From assembly GCF_900105925.1 (NCBI RefSeq), contig NZ_LT629791.1, positions 2,825,278-2,889,277 on the forward strand: a DNA stretch of 64,000 nt. The letters are read 5' to 3'. The position numbers and the translations under genes were made by a program. Origin of the DNA: Jiangella alkaliphila. Its GTDB lineage: Bacteria > Actinomycetota > Actinomycetes > Jiangellales > Jiangellaceae. Positions 1 through 7,473 of the stretch are shown piece by piece. The stretch's first letter is position 1. Every line of letters starts with the position of its first letter. The notes beneath the pieces were generated by a model. That model had not been told where the DNA came from, searched no databases, and saw only the letters and a program-made list of their open reading frames with translations.

Positions 1-48
1 CTGCGGCACATGCGCGCCGTCCTCGCCGGGGCCGTGAGGGGAGGGTAA
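1..48 (+). CDS. C-terminal tail of an upstream gene (partial)
   Basis: The first frame is open from base 1 and stops at a TAA at 46-48, giving the tail LRHMRAVLAGAVRGG. An Arg/Ala/Val-rich end and GC-ending codons fit a real C terminus, but too little is present to identify a family. The next gene on the same strand begins 31 bases later, so the two could be co-transcribed. This may equally be a chance open frame. Confidence 0.3.
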   Translation: MRHMRAVLAGAVRGG

Positions 49-78
49 TTCGGGGGTCCGCGCCGCTACGGTGAACGC

Positions 79-717
79 ATGAGCAGGTCGCGAGGGCGGC
101 CACGGTACGCAGACGTGCTGACGCCCGCCGAGTGGCGGGTGGTCGACGCCGTCCGGCACGGGATGACCAACAGGCAGATCGCCGACCGGCGCGGCACCAG
201 CGTCGAAGCGGTGAAGTACCACGTCTCGAACGCGCTGGCGAAGCTCGGCCTGCCCGACCGCCGGGCATTGCGCCACTGGGACGGCGTTCCCGCCGGCAGC
301 GCGCTGGCGGTCACCAACGAGGGTGAGGACACCATGACCACCACCGACCTGCGCCTCGGGCCCATCGGGCAGATCGCCCGGCCCACGAAGGACATCGAGC
401 GGGCCGTGGCCTGGTACCGCGACGTGCTCGGGCTACCGCACCTCTACACGTTCGGCGATCTCGCGTTCTTCGACTGCGGCGGCACGCGGCTGTTCCTCAG
501 CGCGGGCGACGAGGGCGCGGGTGCTGAGCCGTCGCTGCTCTACTTCCGGGTCGGCGACATCCAGGCGGCCCACCGCGAGCTGACCGCGCGCGGCGTCGTG
601 TTCACCTCGGCGCCGCACCTGATCCACCGCCACGACTCGGGCATGGAGGAGTGGATGGCCCTCTTCACCGACGTCGACGATCAGCTGCTGGCCCTGATGG
701 CGCAGGTCACGCCCTGA
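79..717 (+). CDS. LuxR-type HTH domain fused to a glyoxalase/VOC domain
   Basis: The 212-residue protein joins two modules. Residues about 14-68 read as a GerE/LuxR helix-turn-helix (LTPAEWRVVDAVRHGMTNRQ, then EAVKYHVSNALAKLGL). Residues about 95-210 are a single VOC (glyoxalase/bleomycin-resistance) domain with the IERAVAWYRDVLGL opening and LYFRVGDIQAAHRELTARGV. The VOC half could bind a small metabolite or metal and the HTH half DNA, which would make a one-component sensor; this is inference. An in-frame ATG at 334 (residue 86), preceded by a GA-rich stretch, could also give a free VOC protein. The end overlaps the convergent MFS gene by 11 bases. The domain calls are secure, the function is unknown. 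Confidence 0.85.
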   Translation: MSRSRGRPRYADVLTPAEWRVVDAVRHGMTNRQIADRRGTSVEAVKYHVSNALAKLGLPDRRALRHWDGVPAGSALAVTNEGEDTMTTTDLRLGPIGQIARPTKDIERAVAWYRDVLGLPHLYTFGDLAFFDCGGTRLFLSAGDEGAGAEPSLLYFRVGDIQAAHRELTARGVVFTSAPHLIHRHDSGMEEWMALFTDVDDQLLALMAQVTP

Positions 718-1879
718 CGCTGCTCTCGCGCCGGGCCGGCAGCAGCGCGGGGATCAGCAGGGCGGCGGTCAGCGCGAAGACGACCGGGTAGCCGGCCCCG
801 GCCGCGATCAGCCCGGCGCCGGTGGCGCCGACGGCCATGCCGATGTCGTAGGCGGCGTTCCAGATGGCGCTGACGGTGCCGTAGCCCTCAGGCCGCACCC
901 GCGTGTACATGAGCGCCAGAGTCGCGTTCTGCAGCACCCCGAACCCGGCGCCGAAGACCCCGGCGCCGGCGATGACGGCGGCCGGTACGCCGGTCGCGGT
1001 GACGCCGAGCAGGCCGAGCCCCGACAGCACCAGCCCCGGGACCAGCAGCCGGCCCTGGCCGTAGCGGTCGCCGAGCCGGCCCGCGACCCACCGCGTGGCC
1101 GTCGACGTCGCCGGCTGGACCAGCAGCGCGGCCGCCGCCACCGACGCCGAGCCCGTGGCCAGCGGCAGGAACGTCACCAGCACGCCGATCGCGACCGTCG
1201 ACGCCGCGAAGACCGCCGCAGGCCGGACCAGGCCCGCGTCGCGCAGCCCCGCCAGCACGCCGTGCGACCCGCCGCCCGAGCCCGTCCGGCGGGGCAGCCC
1301 GGGGACGGCCACGAGGCACAGCAGGGTCGCGGCGGCGGTGATGGCGAACACCGTCCCGGCGCCCCACTGCCCGGCCGCCCAGACCCCGAACGGCAGCGCG
1401 ACCAGCGCCGGAACGCCACCGACGACGCCGACCAGCGCCAGCCCCTCGCCGCGGCGGTGCTCGGGCAGCAGCGCCGCCGTCAGTGCGCCGCCCGCGACGA
1501 TGGTGACGCCGAAGCCGAGACCGCGCACGAGGTTCACGCCGACGATGACCGCCAGGTCCGACGACGCCAGGAGCAGCAGCGTGGGCGCGCCGAGCAGCAC
1601 CAGGCCGGCGGTCAGCGCGAACCGGTACCCGAACCGGGCGACCAGCCGCGGCGTGGCGACCTCGCCGGCGATGGACGCGACCAGCAGCGCGCCGGTGGCC
1701 AGGCCCGCGGTGCCGGCCGACCCGGCCGCCTCGGCGACCATCGGGACGACCGAGAGCGGCAGGTAGAAGCCGAGCGACGAGCCGATGATGGTGACGAACC
1801 GGAGCAGCAGCGCCCGGCTGATCAGCGGTGCGTCGAGGGCGGCGGTGGCGGGTGCGAGGGCGATCGTGGCGGTGGTCAT
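707..1879 (-). CDS. MFS transporter
   Basis: The 390-residue protein is almost wholly hydrophobic with about 12 predicted membrane helices and the usual major-facilitator loop between helices 2 and 3 (here GEVATPRLVARFGYR). The C-terminal half repeats the pattern (GRLGDRYGQGRLLVPG). It is probably a proton-coupled exporter of small molecules such as drugs; the substrate cannot be read from sequence. The start ATG at 1877-1879 has no strong Shine-Dalgarno sequence. The gene is convergent with the HTH-VOC gene and lies downstream of a small membrane-protein gene on the same strand, separated by a hairpin. Confidence 0.85.
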   Translation of the reverse strand: MTTATIALAPATAALDAPLISRALLLRFVTIIGSSLGFYLPLSVVPMVAEAAGSAGTAGLATGALLVASIAGEVATPRLVARFGYRFALTAGLVLLGAPTLLLLASSDLAVIVGVNLVRGLGFGVTIVAGGALTAALLPEHRRGEGLALVGVVGGVPALVALPFGVWAAGQWGAGTVFAITAAATLLCLVAVPGLPRRTGSGGGSHGVLAGLRDAGLVRPAAVFAASTVAIGVLVTFLPLATGSASVAAAALLVQPATSTATRWVAGRLGDRYGQGRLLVPGLVLSGLGLLGVTATGVPAAVIAGAGVFGAGFGVLQNATLALMYTRVRPEGYGTVSAIWNAAYDIGMAVGATGAGLIAAGAGYPVVFALTAALLIPALLPARRESSVRA

Positions 1880-1898
1880 GCCACGACGCTATTGAGAG

Positions 1899-1946
1899 AT
1901 CGGTCCGGTCGTGAGGGCCAATCGACCCGCACGATACCGGACCGAT
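1899..1946 (-). terminator. Hairpin after the small membrane-protein gene
   Basis: Perfect 11-bp arms, ATCGGTCCGGT at 1899-1909 and its complement at 1936-1946, enclose an inner CGTG/CACG pairing. It begins 5 bases after the stop of the 1951-2352 gene in its reading direction. There is no U-run, so it could instead be an operator upstream of the MFS gene at 1879. Confidence 0.5.
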
Positions 1947-1950
1947 TTAC

Positions 1951-2352
1951 TCAGGCGCTGGCAGTGTTGCCCTTCGACCGGGCGTGGACGGCGTCGATGA
2001 GCCGGTCGTCGATCTGGTCGTAGAGGACGGTGCCGGCCCAGACGATCAGCGTGACGAAGATCCAGGTGCCGGAGCCCTCGAGATAGAAGTCGTCGCGCGG
2101 CGTGAACAGGTCGGTCAGCAGCAGCCCGACCCAGGTCAGCACCAGGCCGCCGAGGAACGTCGCGCTGGAGGCGTACTTGCGCGCCAGCGAGGACATGACC
2201 CCGCGTAGCAGCATCGTGAAGACGGTGAACAGGGCAGTGCCGATCAGCCAGCCGGTGAAGGACAGGTTGAACTTGTCGAACAGCGCGGCGGCGACCATGA
2301 ACAGCACACCGTGCGCCGCGGCGGCGAGTACCAGGCGGATTCCCCACTTCAT
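1951..2352 (-). CDS. Small four-helix membrane protein
   Basis: The 133-residue protein has four hydrophobic segments (about residues 5-23, 33-52, 66-84 and 99-115) and a charged tail (DQIDDRLIDAVHARSKGN). This resembles the many uncharacterised four-helix phage-holin-like or superfamily IV proteins of actinobacteria. The ATG at 2350-2352 is used; no clear Shine-Dalgarno sequence precedes it, so the message may be leaderless. It is transcribed away from the DUF1761-like gene across a 150-base gap. No specific function can be assigned. Confidence 0.7.
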   Translation of the reverse strand: MKWGIRLVLAAAAHGVLFMVAAALFDKFNLSFTGWLIGTALFTVFTMLLRGVMSSLARKYASSATFLGGLVLTWVGLLLTDLFTPRDDFYLEGSGTWIFVTLIVWAGTVLYDQIDDRLIDAVHARSKGNTASA

Positions 2353-2502
2353 AGTTCGTACTGTGGCGCAAACCTCGGCGTGCCGCTACTGACCTGCGGA
2401 TTTTCGTTCCGAACAAATTCCGGCGAAAGCCTGTCGATCCGGACCTGCCGCTGCGTCATGGGGGCGAGAGGGCGGGGACGGTCCCCGCCGGAAGGCGTCG
2501 AC

Positions 2503-2916
2503 ATGGACATCTCGCTCGACTGGCCGGCCGTCGTGCTCGCCACGCTCAGCACCATGGTGGTGGGCACCGTCTGGTACCGCCCCGAGGTGTTCGGGCGGCG
2601 GTGGCAGGCGCTCACCGGCAAGGATCCCAACGCGCCGGCCAACCGCGCGCTGGCCTACGGCGGCTCGTTCGCGGCCTCGGCCGTGACGGCGGTGGTGCTC
2701 GCCGCCGCCACGGACGTGCTCGCCCGCGACCAGGACCTCGACGCGCTGCCGGCCGCGTTGCTGGCCGCAGGCGTGCTGTGGCTCGGGTTCACGGCCGCCC
2801 GGATGGTCGTCCACGACCTCTTCGCCAGCCGCGACCCGCGGATCTGGCTGCTCGACGCCGGCTACGAGCTCGCCACGGTGCTCGTGATGGCTGTCATCAT
2901 CGGACTGCTGGGCTGA
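2503..2916 (+). CDS. DUF1761-like membrane protein
   Basis: Starting at ATG 2503 (GGAAGG 7 bases upstream) the product is 137 residues with four hydrophobic segments. The N terminus, ISLDWPAVVLATLSTMVVG followed by TVWYRPEVFGRRWQALTG, is typical of DUF1761 proteins, which usually have about 130-145 residues. The open frame continues upstream to 2311 but without family similarity, so the internal start is preferred. It lies 23 bases before the DGPF/YCII gene and may be co-transcribed with it and the ECF sigma gene. Function unknown. Confidence 0.75.
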   Translation: MDISLDWPAVVLATLSTMVVGTVWYRPEVFGRRWQALTGKDPNAPANRALAYGGSFAASAVTAVVLAAATDVLARDQDLDALPAALLAAGVLWLGFTAARMVVHDLFASRDPRIWLLDAGYELATVLVMAVIIGLLG

Positions 2917-2939
2917 CCGGCCCGGGAGAGAAGGGAACC

Positions 2940-3317
2940 ATGATGGAGTACATGTTCGTCATCGCCGGCGAGGAGTACCCCGCGCCCGCACCCGGAGAGC
3001 CTGGCTTCGACGAGTACCTGCAGCCCTGGCTGGACTACGCGAAGCGGCTCATGGACGGCGGCCACTGGATCTCCGGCGCCTCGCTGGCGCCGAGCTCGAC
3101 GGCCACGACGGTGCGCAAGGCGTTCGGCGCCGAGCCGGCCGTCGTCGACGGGCCGTTCATGGAGACCAAGGAGCAGCTCGGCGGCTACTACGTCGTCCGC
3201 GCCGCCGACCTGGACGAGGCGCTGGAGCTGGCCGCCGCCATCCCGATCCCGGCCGGGACGGTCGAGGTGCGGCCGCTCGGCTACCGGCCCGACGCCGAAC
3301 CGGGCGGTGCCGGCTGA
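2940..3317 (+). CDS. YCII/DGPF-domain protein, partner of an ECF42-type sigma factor
   Basis: The 125-residue protein is a YCII-related (DGPF) domain. It starts MMEYMFVIAGEEY, contains the diagnostic VVDGPFMETKEQLGGYYVV around residues 66-84, and ends with the AIPIPAGTVEVRPL strand. The ATG at 2940 follows GAGAAGGGAACC, a good ribosome-binding site. In actinobacteria DGPF genes commonly neighbour ECF42 sigma factors and are described as their targets or partners; that arrangement is seen here, with the sigma gene overlapping the stop codon. The biochemical role of DGPF proteins is not established. Confidence 0.9.
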   Translation: MMEYMFVIAGEEYPAPAPGEPGFDEYLQPWLDYAKRLMDGGHWISGASLAPSSTATTVRKAFGAEPAVVDGPFMETKEQLGGYYVVRAADLDEALELAAAIPIPAGTVEVRPLGYRPDAEPGGAG

Positions 3318-4570
3318 ACGAGGTCGACGCCGCCGTCACGCGGCTGATGCGCGAGCAGGGCGGGCACGTGCTCGCCCTGCTCGCCACGCGGTTCGGCGAT
3401 CTGGACCTCGCCGACGACTGCGTGCAGGACGCCCTGGTGCAGGCGGTCGAGACGTGGACCGCGCAGGGCATCCCGGCGAACCCGCCGGGCTGGCTGTACA
3501 CCGTCGCCCACAACCGCGCCGTCGACCGGCTCCGGCGCGCGGCGGCGGCGGACCGGCGGCTGCGGGCCGCGGCGCCGCAGCTGACACCGTCGCCGGAATC
3601 GCCGGACGACGCGGAGCGGGAGGAGCTCGTGGTGGACGAGCGTGAGGTGGGTGACGAGCAGCTGCGCCTCATGCTGCTGTGCTGCCACCCGGCGCTCGAC
3701 CGCGACACCCAGGTGGCGCTGACGCTGCGGCTGGTAGGCGGGCTCACGACGGCGGAGATCGCGTCGGCCTACCTGGTGCCGGAGCCGACCCTGGCGCAGC
3801 GGATCGTCCGCGCCAAGCGCAAGATCCGTGCCGCCGGCATCCCGCTGCGGGTGCCGGCCCGGCTGGACGAGCGGGTCGGCGTCCTGCTGGCCGTGCTGTC
3901 ATTGATCTTCAACGAGGGCTATCTGTCCCGTGGCGGGCACGCCGATGCCGTCCGCGCCGATCTGGCGGACACCGCGGTGCGGCTCACCGAGCGGACGCTG
4001 GGCCTGCTGCCCGGCCACCCGGAGGTGGAGGGCCTGCTGGCGCTCCAGCTGTACCACCGGGCCCGGCTGGCCGGCCGGCTGGACGGCGCGGGCGACCTCG
4101 TGCTGCTCGAGCGGCAGGACCGCACGGCGTGGGACGGCGCGCTGATCGGCCGGGCCAACGCGCTGCTGGCGCGGGCCCTGGGCCGTGACGTTCCCGGCCC
4201 GTTCCAGGTGCAGGCGTTCATCGCGTCGCTGCACGCCAACGCGCCGACGGCGGCCGACACCGACTGGCCGGCCGTCGCCCGCGCCTACACCCGCCTGGAG
4301 GAGCTGGCGCCGTCACCCGTCGTGACGCTGAACCGGGCCGTGGCGATCGCGATGGCCGACGGGCCGCGGGCCGGGCTGGCCGTGCTCGACGGCGTCGCCG
4401 GGCTCGACCGCTACCACCTCTGGCACGCCGCCCGCGCCGAGCTGCTGGCCCGGGCCGGTGAGCCGGAGCGCGCCCGCGCGGGATTCGAACGGGCGCTCCG
4501 GCTCACCACCAACCCGGCCGAGCAGCGGCATCTGCGCGGGCGGCTGCGCGAGCTCAGTCCGCGGACCTGA
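3314..4570 (+). CDS. ECF42-type RNA polymerase sigma factor with C-terminal TPR-like extension
   Basis: Sigma region 2 (GDLDLADDCVQDALVQAVETW, roughly residues 27-47, then PGWLYTVAHNRAVDRLRR) and region 4 (LTLRLVGGLTTAEIASAYLV) are followed by a long helical extension of about 200 residues that includes FNEGYLSR and YTRLEELAPSPVVTLNRAVA. This extension, including a DUF6596-type part, defines the ECF42 group and is reported there to be needed for activity; no anti-sigma gene is expected. The family's usual N terminus (xEVDxAV) aligns only if translation starts at the CTG at 3314, which overlaps the DGPF stop as CTGA. The first in-frame ATG, 3347, would remove 11 residues. The partner DGPF gene lies immediately upstream. 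Confidence 0.88.
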   Translation: MNEVDAAVTRLMREQGGHVLALLATRFGDLDLADDCVQDALVQAVETWTAQGIPANPPGWLYTVAHNRAVDRLRRAAAADRRLRAAAPQLTPSPESPDDAEREELVVDEREVGDEQLRLMLLCCHPALDRDTQVALTLRLVGGLTTAEIASAYLVPEPTLAQRIVRAKRKIRAAGIPLRVPARLDERVGVLLAVLSLIFNEGYLSRGGHADAVRADLADTAVRLTERTLGLLPGHPEVEGLLALQLYHRARLAGRLDGAGDLVLLERQDRTAWDGALIGRANALLARALGRDVPGPFQVQAFIASLHANAPTAADTDWPAVARAYTRLEELAPSPVVTLNRAVAIAMADGPRAGLAVLDGVAGLDRYHLWHAARAELLARAGEPERARAGFERALRLTTNPAEQRHLRGRLRELSPRT

Positions 4571-6701
4571 CCAGCTGGTCCTCGCCTCCGCCGGGCGCCG
4601 GCTCGTCGCGCCGGTCGCCGTGGCCGGGCCACCAGGCGGCGTGCCCGATGAGTGCGGTGAGTGCTGGGGTGAAGAACATGGCCATGATGAAGGCGGCGAC
4701 GGCGATGCCGAAGGAGATGGCGAAGCCCATGGAGACGAGGAGGGCGTTGCCTCCGAGCATGAGTGAGGCGAAGGTGCCGGCGAGGATGACGCCGGCGGCG
4801 GCGACGGTGGGTCCGGCGTGTCTGACGGCCATGGCGGCGGCTTGGCGTGGTTCGAGGCCGTTGCGGGCTTCTTCGCGTAGGCGGGCGACCATGAGGATGT
4901 TGTAGTCGGTGCCGAGGGCGACGACGAAGAGGTAGATGTAGATGGGCAGCATGAAGATGAGTCCGTCGTCGCCTTGGATGGTCTGGAACAGCAGCACGGT
5001 GGCGCCGAGGGTGGCGCCGAAGCCGAGCCCGACCGAGGCCATGAGGTACCAGGGTGCGACGAGGCTGCGCAGCAGCACGGCGAGGATGATCATGATGATG
5101 AGGGCGGCGACGGGGAAGACGACGGAGTAGTCGCGGTTCATCGCGTCTTGGAGGTCGACGAACACTGAGGTGGTGCCGCCGACGAGTGCTTCGGTGCCGT
5201 TGGGTGCGGCGTTGTGGGCGGTGTCGCGGATGGGTCCTTCGACGTTCTGCATGGACGCGTCGGAGGTCGGGTCGGAGTCCAGCACGACGCTGTAGATGGC
5301 CGTGGTCTGGTCGGGCGTCGCGGTGGGCTCTGACACCTGCGCCACGCCCGTGGCCTGGCCGAGGGCGGTGCCGAACGCCGCCTGATCGGCCGCGTCGATG
5401 GGATCGCCGGTGGTGGAGTGCAGCAGTACCGACGTGGGGTCGGTCGCGCCCGGTGGGAGGCCGGTCTGCAGGGTCTCCAGCGCGACGGAGGACTCGGCGT
5501 CGGCGGGGACGCCGGTGTCGGACAGGTCGAACGTGGGCTTGAACCCGAACGCGAGCACGGTGAGGCCGGCGAGGACGAGGCCGGACACGACGGCGAAGCG
5601 GACCGGGTGGCGGCCCAGGGAGTCGCCGACGGCGCCGAACCGGGCGGCCTTCGGCTCGGTCTTCCACGCCTTCGAGGGCCAGAACACCTTGGTGCCCAGC
5701 AGCGACACGATCGCCGGCACCAGCGTCAACGCCGCCAGCACCGTCACCGCGACGGCGATGGCCAGGGCCGGCCCGATCGAGCGGAAGATGCCCAGGGTGG
5801 ACAGGACCAGCGCCATGAACGCGACGATGACGGCGCCGCCGGCCGAGGCGATGGCCTCGCCGGCGCGTTCGATGGCGTGGCTGACGGCGGTCTTGCTGTC
5901 CAGGCCCTGCCTGAGTGCTTCGCGGTAGCGGAACAGGAAGAACAGGATGTAGTCGGTGCCGATGCCGTAGAGCACCACGATCAGGATCACCGTGATGGAC
6001 GAGTCGGCCTGCAGGTCGAAGGCCTCGTTGGCCCAGCCGATCAGCCCGGTCGCCACCTGCGAGATGACCGCGACCACGACGATCGGCATCAACGCGATGA
6101 TCGGGCTGCGGAAGATGATCAGCAGCAGGCCCAGGATGAGCAGCACCGTCACGGCGCCGACGATCGCCTCGGCGTTCGAGGCCGCTTCCTGGGAGTCCAG
6201 GTTCTGCGCGGCCGACCCGGTAACGCCCATGCGCAGGCCGGTGCCGTCCAGCAGCGGTTCGGCCTCGTCACGCAGGTCACGGACGCTGTCGAGGATCTCT
6301 TCGCCGAACGGGTCGGCGTCCTGGGCCAGGCTGATGGTCGAGGTCTGGACCAGCCGGTTCTCCGACGGGTCGTTCGCGGTGAACGCGCCGAGCTCGGGCA
6401 GCCCGAGGTCGCCCAGCTCGCTCGTGATCCGCTCGACGTTCGCGACGTCGTCGTCGGTCAGCGGCTCGCCGTCGTCGCGGTCGAACACCATGATCGCGGC
6501 CGTCTCGGTGCGGTCCGGGAAGGCATCGGACTGCAGCTCGGCGGCCTGGATCGACTCGTAATGGTCGGGCAGGAACTCTGCCTCGTCGGTGGTGGAGGTG
6601 AGGGCGGGGGCGGTGGCGATCACCGCGGCCGCCAGCACCACCCACCCGATGATGACCTGCCACGGATGACGGGCGACATAACGGCCCAGCGCAGCGAACA
6701 T
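4554..6701 (-). CDS. MMPL/RND-type membrane transporter
   Basis: The 715-residue protein shows the MMPL plan: helix 1 (HPWQVIIGWVVLAAAVIATA), an extracytoplasmic domain, a block of helices about residues 165-325 with a GxxxD-containing segment (YGIGTDYILFFLFRYREAL), then a second copy (VALGTDYNILMVARLREEA). Each repeat carries the Asp-Tyr pair of the proton-relay region. It probably exports a lipid or drug using the proton gradient; the substrate is unknown. I use the ATG at 6701 because the frame extends 54 further codons with no hydrophobic or family character. It overlaps the 3' end of the convergent sigma gene by 17 bases. Codon usage changes along the gene (see findings). Confidence 0.88.
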   Translation of the reverse strand: MFAALGRYVARHPWQVIIGWVVLAAAVIATAPALTSTTDEAEFLPDHYESIQAAELQSDAFPDRTETAAIMVFDRDDGEPLTDDDVANVERITSELGDLGLPELGAFTANDPSENRLVQTSTISLAQDADPFGEEILDSVRDLRDEAEPLLDGTGLRMGVTGSAAQNLDSQEAASNAEAIVGAVTVLLILGLLLIIFRSPIIALMPIVVVAVISQVATGLIGWANEAFDLQADSSITVILIVVLYGIGTDYILFFLFRYREALRQGLDSKTAVSHAIERAGEAIASAGGAVIVAFMALVLSTLGIFRSIGPALAIAVAVTVLAALTLVPAIVSLLGTKVFWPSKAWKTEPKAARFGAVGDSLGRHPVRFAVVSGLVLAGLTVLAFGFKPTFDLSDTGVPADAESSVALETLQTGLPPGATDPTSVLLHSTTGDPIDAADQAAFGTALGQATGVAQVSEPTATPDQTTAIYSVVLDSDPTSDASMQNVEGPIRDTAHNAAPNGTEALVGGTTSVFVDLQDAMNRDYSVVFPVAALIIMIILAVLLRSLVAPWYLMASVGLGFGATLGATVLLFQTIQGDDGLIFMLPIYIYLFVVALGTDYNILMVARLREEARNGLEPRQAAAMAVRHAGPTVAAAGVILAGTFASLMLGGNALLVSMGFAISFGIAVAAFIMAMFFTPALTALIGHAAWWPGHGDRRDEPAPGGGEDQLVRSAD

Positions 6702-6788
6702 GATCCGACGGTAGCCAACTGGGGCGGCGCGGGGAGGACCGACCGGTAACTCCGGTGGTAACTCTCTGGTGACGATTGTTCTGACGGC

Positions 6789-6821
6789 GCTCCCGCCTGG
6801 TCCGCGGAATGCGGCGGGAGC
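6789..6821 (-). terminator. Hairpin downstream of the WhiB gene
   Basis: Nine-base perfect arms GCTCCCGCC (6789-6797) and GGCGGGAGC (6813-6821) lie in the 262-base gap 6702-6963 between the WhiB stop and the MMPL start. The gap otherwise holds only a direct repeat of GGTAACTC (about 6744-6770) near the MMPL promoter region; I see no gene in it. Confidence 0.4.
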
Positions 6822-6963
6822 CGAAGATCGATGGAATGCTTTTGTGGTGCGTGTCACGTTCATCGCGACTTCGCGGTTCGCGTGACTTCACCCAATTCAG
6901 GGCGTCGTGCGGGCGGTGAATCCGGGGTGGGCCGGGGTGAGGGGTGGCGGGTGGTCGCGCGCG

Positions 6964-7242
6964 TCAGCGGCGCGACCAGCCCCGCTCCGCCTCGGTCAGG
7001 CCGCCCCAGATGCCGTACCGCTCCGGGAGGGCCGAGGCGGCCTCCCGGCACTGCTGTGCGACCGGGCAGGACGTGCAGATGTTCTTGGCGATCTGCTCCC
7101 TGGCCCGCAGCGTGCTGCCGCGGCCCTCGGGGTAGAAGAGGTCGGTGTCCATGCCCCGGCAGGCGGCGTACGCCCGCCATGCGTCCCGCAGCTCGAACCA
7201 GTCCTCTGCGTACGTGTTCATGTGGTCGGCCAATGCGGTCAT
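6964..7242 (-). CDS. WhiB-family iron-sulfur transcription factor
   Basis: The 92-residue protein has the four WhiB cysteines: C28 (AACRGMDTDLF) and C57, C60, C66 in CTSCPVAQQC, which hold a redox-sensitive [4Fe-4S] cluster. They are followed by the GIWGGLTEAER beta-turn that contacts the principal sigma factor. The basic tail is very short (GWSRR), unlike WhiB1, so DNA contact may be weak or differently placed. The ATG at 7242 follows GAAGGGGGAAC; an alternative ATG at residue 8 has no ribosome-binding site. It is monocistronic by position. WhiB subclass is not certain. Confidence 0.92.
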   Translation of the reverse strand: MTALADHMNTYAEDWFELRDAWRAYAACRGMDTDLFYPEGRGSTLRAREQIAKNICTSCPVAQQCREAASALPERYGIWGGLTEAERGWSRR

Positions 7243-7415
7243 GCGGCCAGTTCCCCCTTCGCCGTCGTGTCGAGTGGATCAGGGCCTTTGATCGACAAGA
7301 CAGAGATCGGGGTCGGCTATGACGCGCCTGACGAAGAATTTCTCGAGGAATTTCTGCGCCGCGGACGAACCGGATGAAAGGGCCGTGCGAACCGGTCGGG
7401 AACGCCGGAAATAGG

Positions 7416-7457
7416 ACCGGCCCGGTGAGCTCCCATTCAGGGGCTCACCGGGCCGGT
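7416..7457 (-). terminator. Strong rho-independent-type hairpin
   Basis: A perfect 15-bp stem (7416-7430 with 7443-7457) continues, past a one-base bulge, with CCC/GGG pairing around an ATTCA loop. In the minus direction it starts 16 bases after the stop of the sigma-lectin gene and is followed by TATTTCC, a short U-rich run. It is nearly symmetrical and may also stop plus-strand transcription. Confidence 0.8.
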
Positions 7458-7473
7458 GCCGGGCTGCGCGTCG

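Noticed and set aside
7319-7414. 31-codon plus-strand frame (starts MTRLTKNFSRNF) ending just before the 7416-7457 hairpin
   Set aside because: Codon use is weaker than in real genes nearby, there is no clear ribosome-binding site, and I recognise no family.
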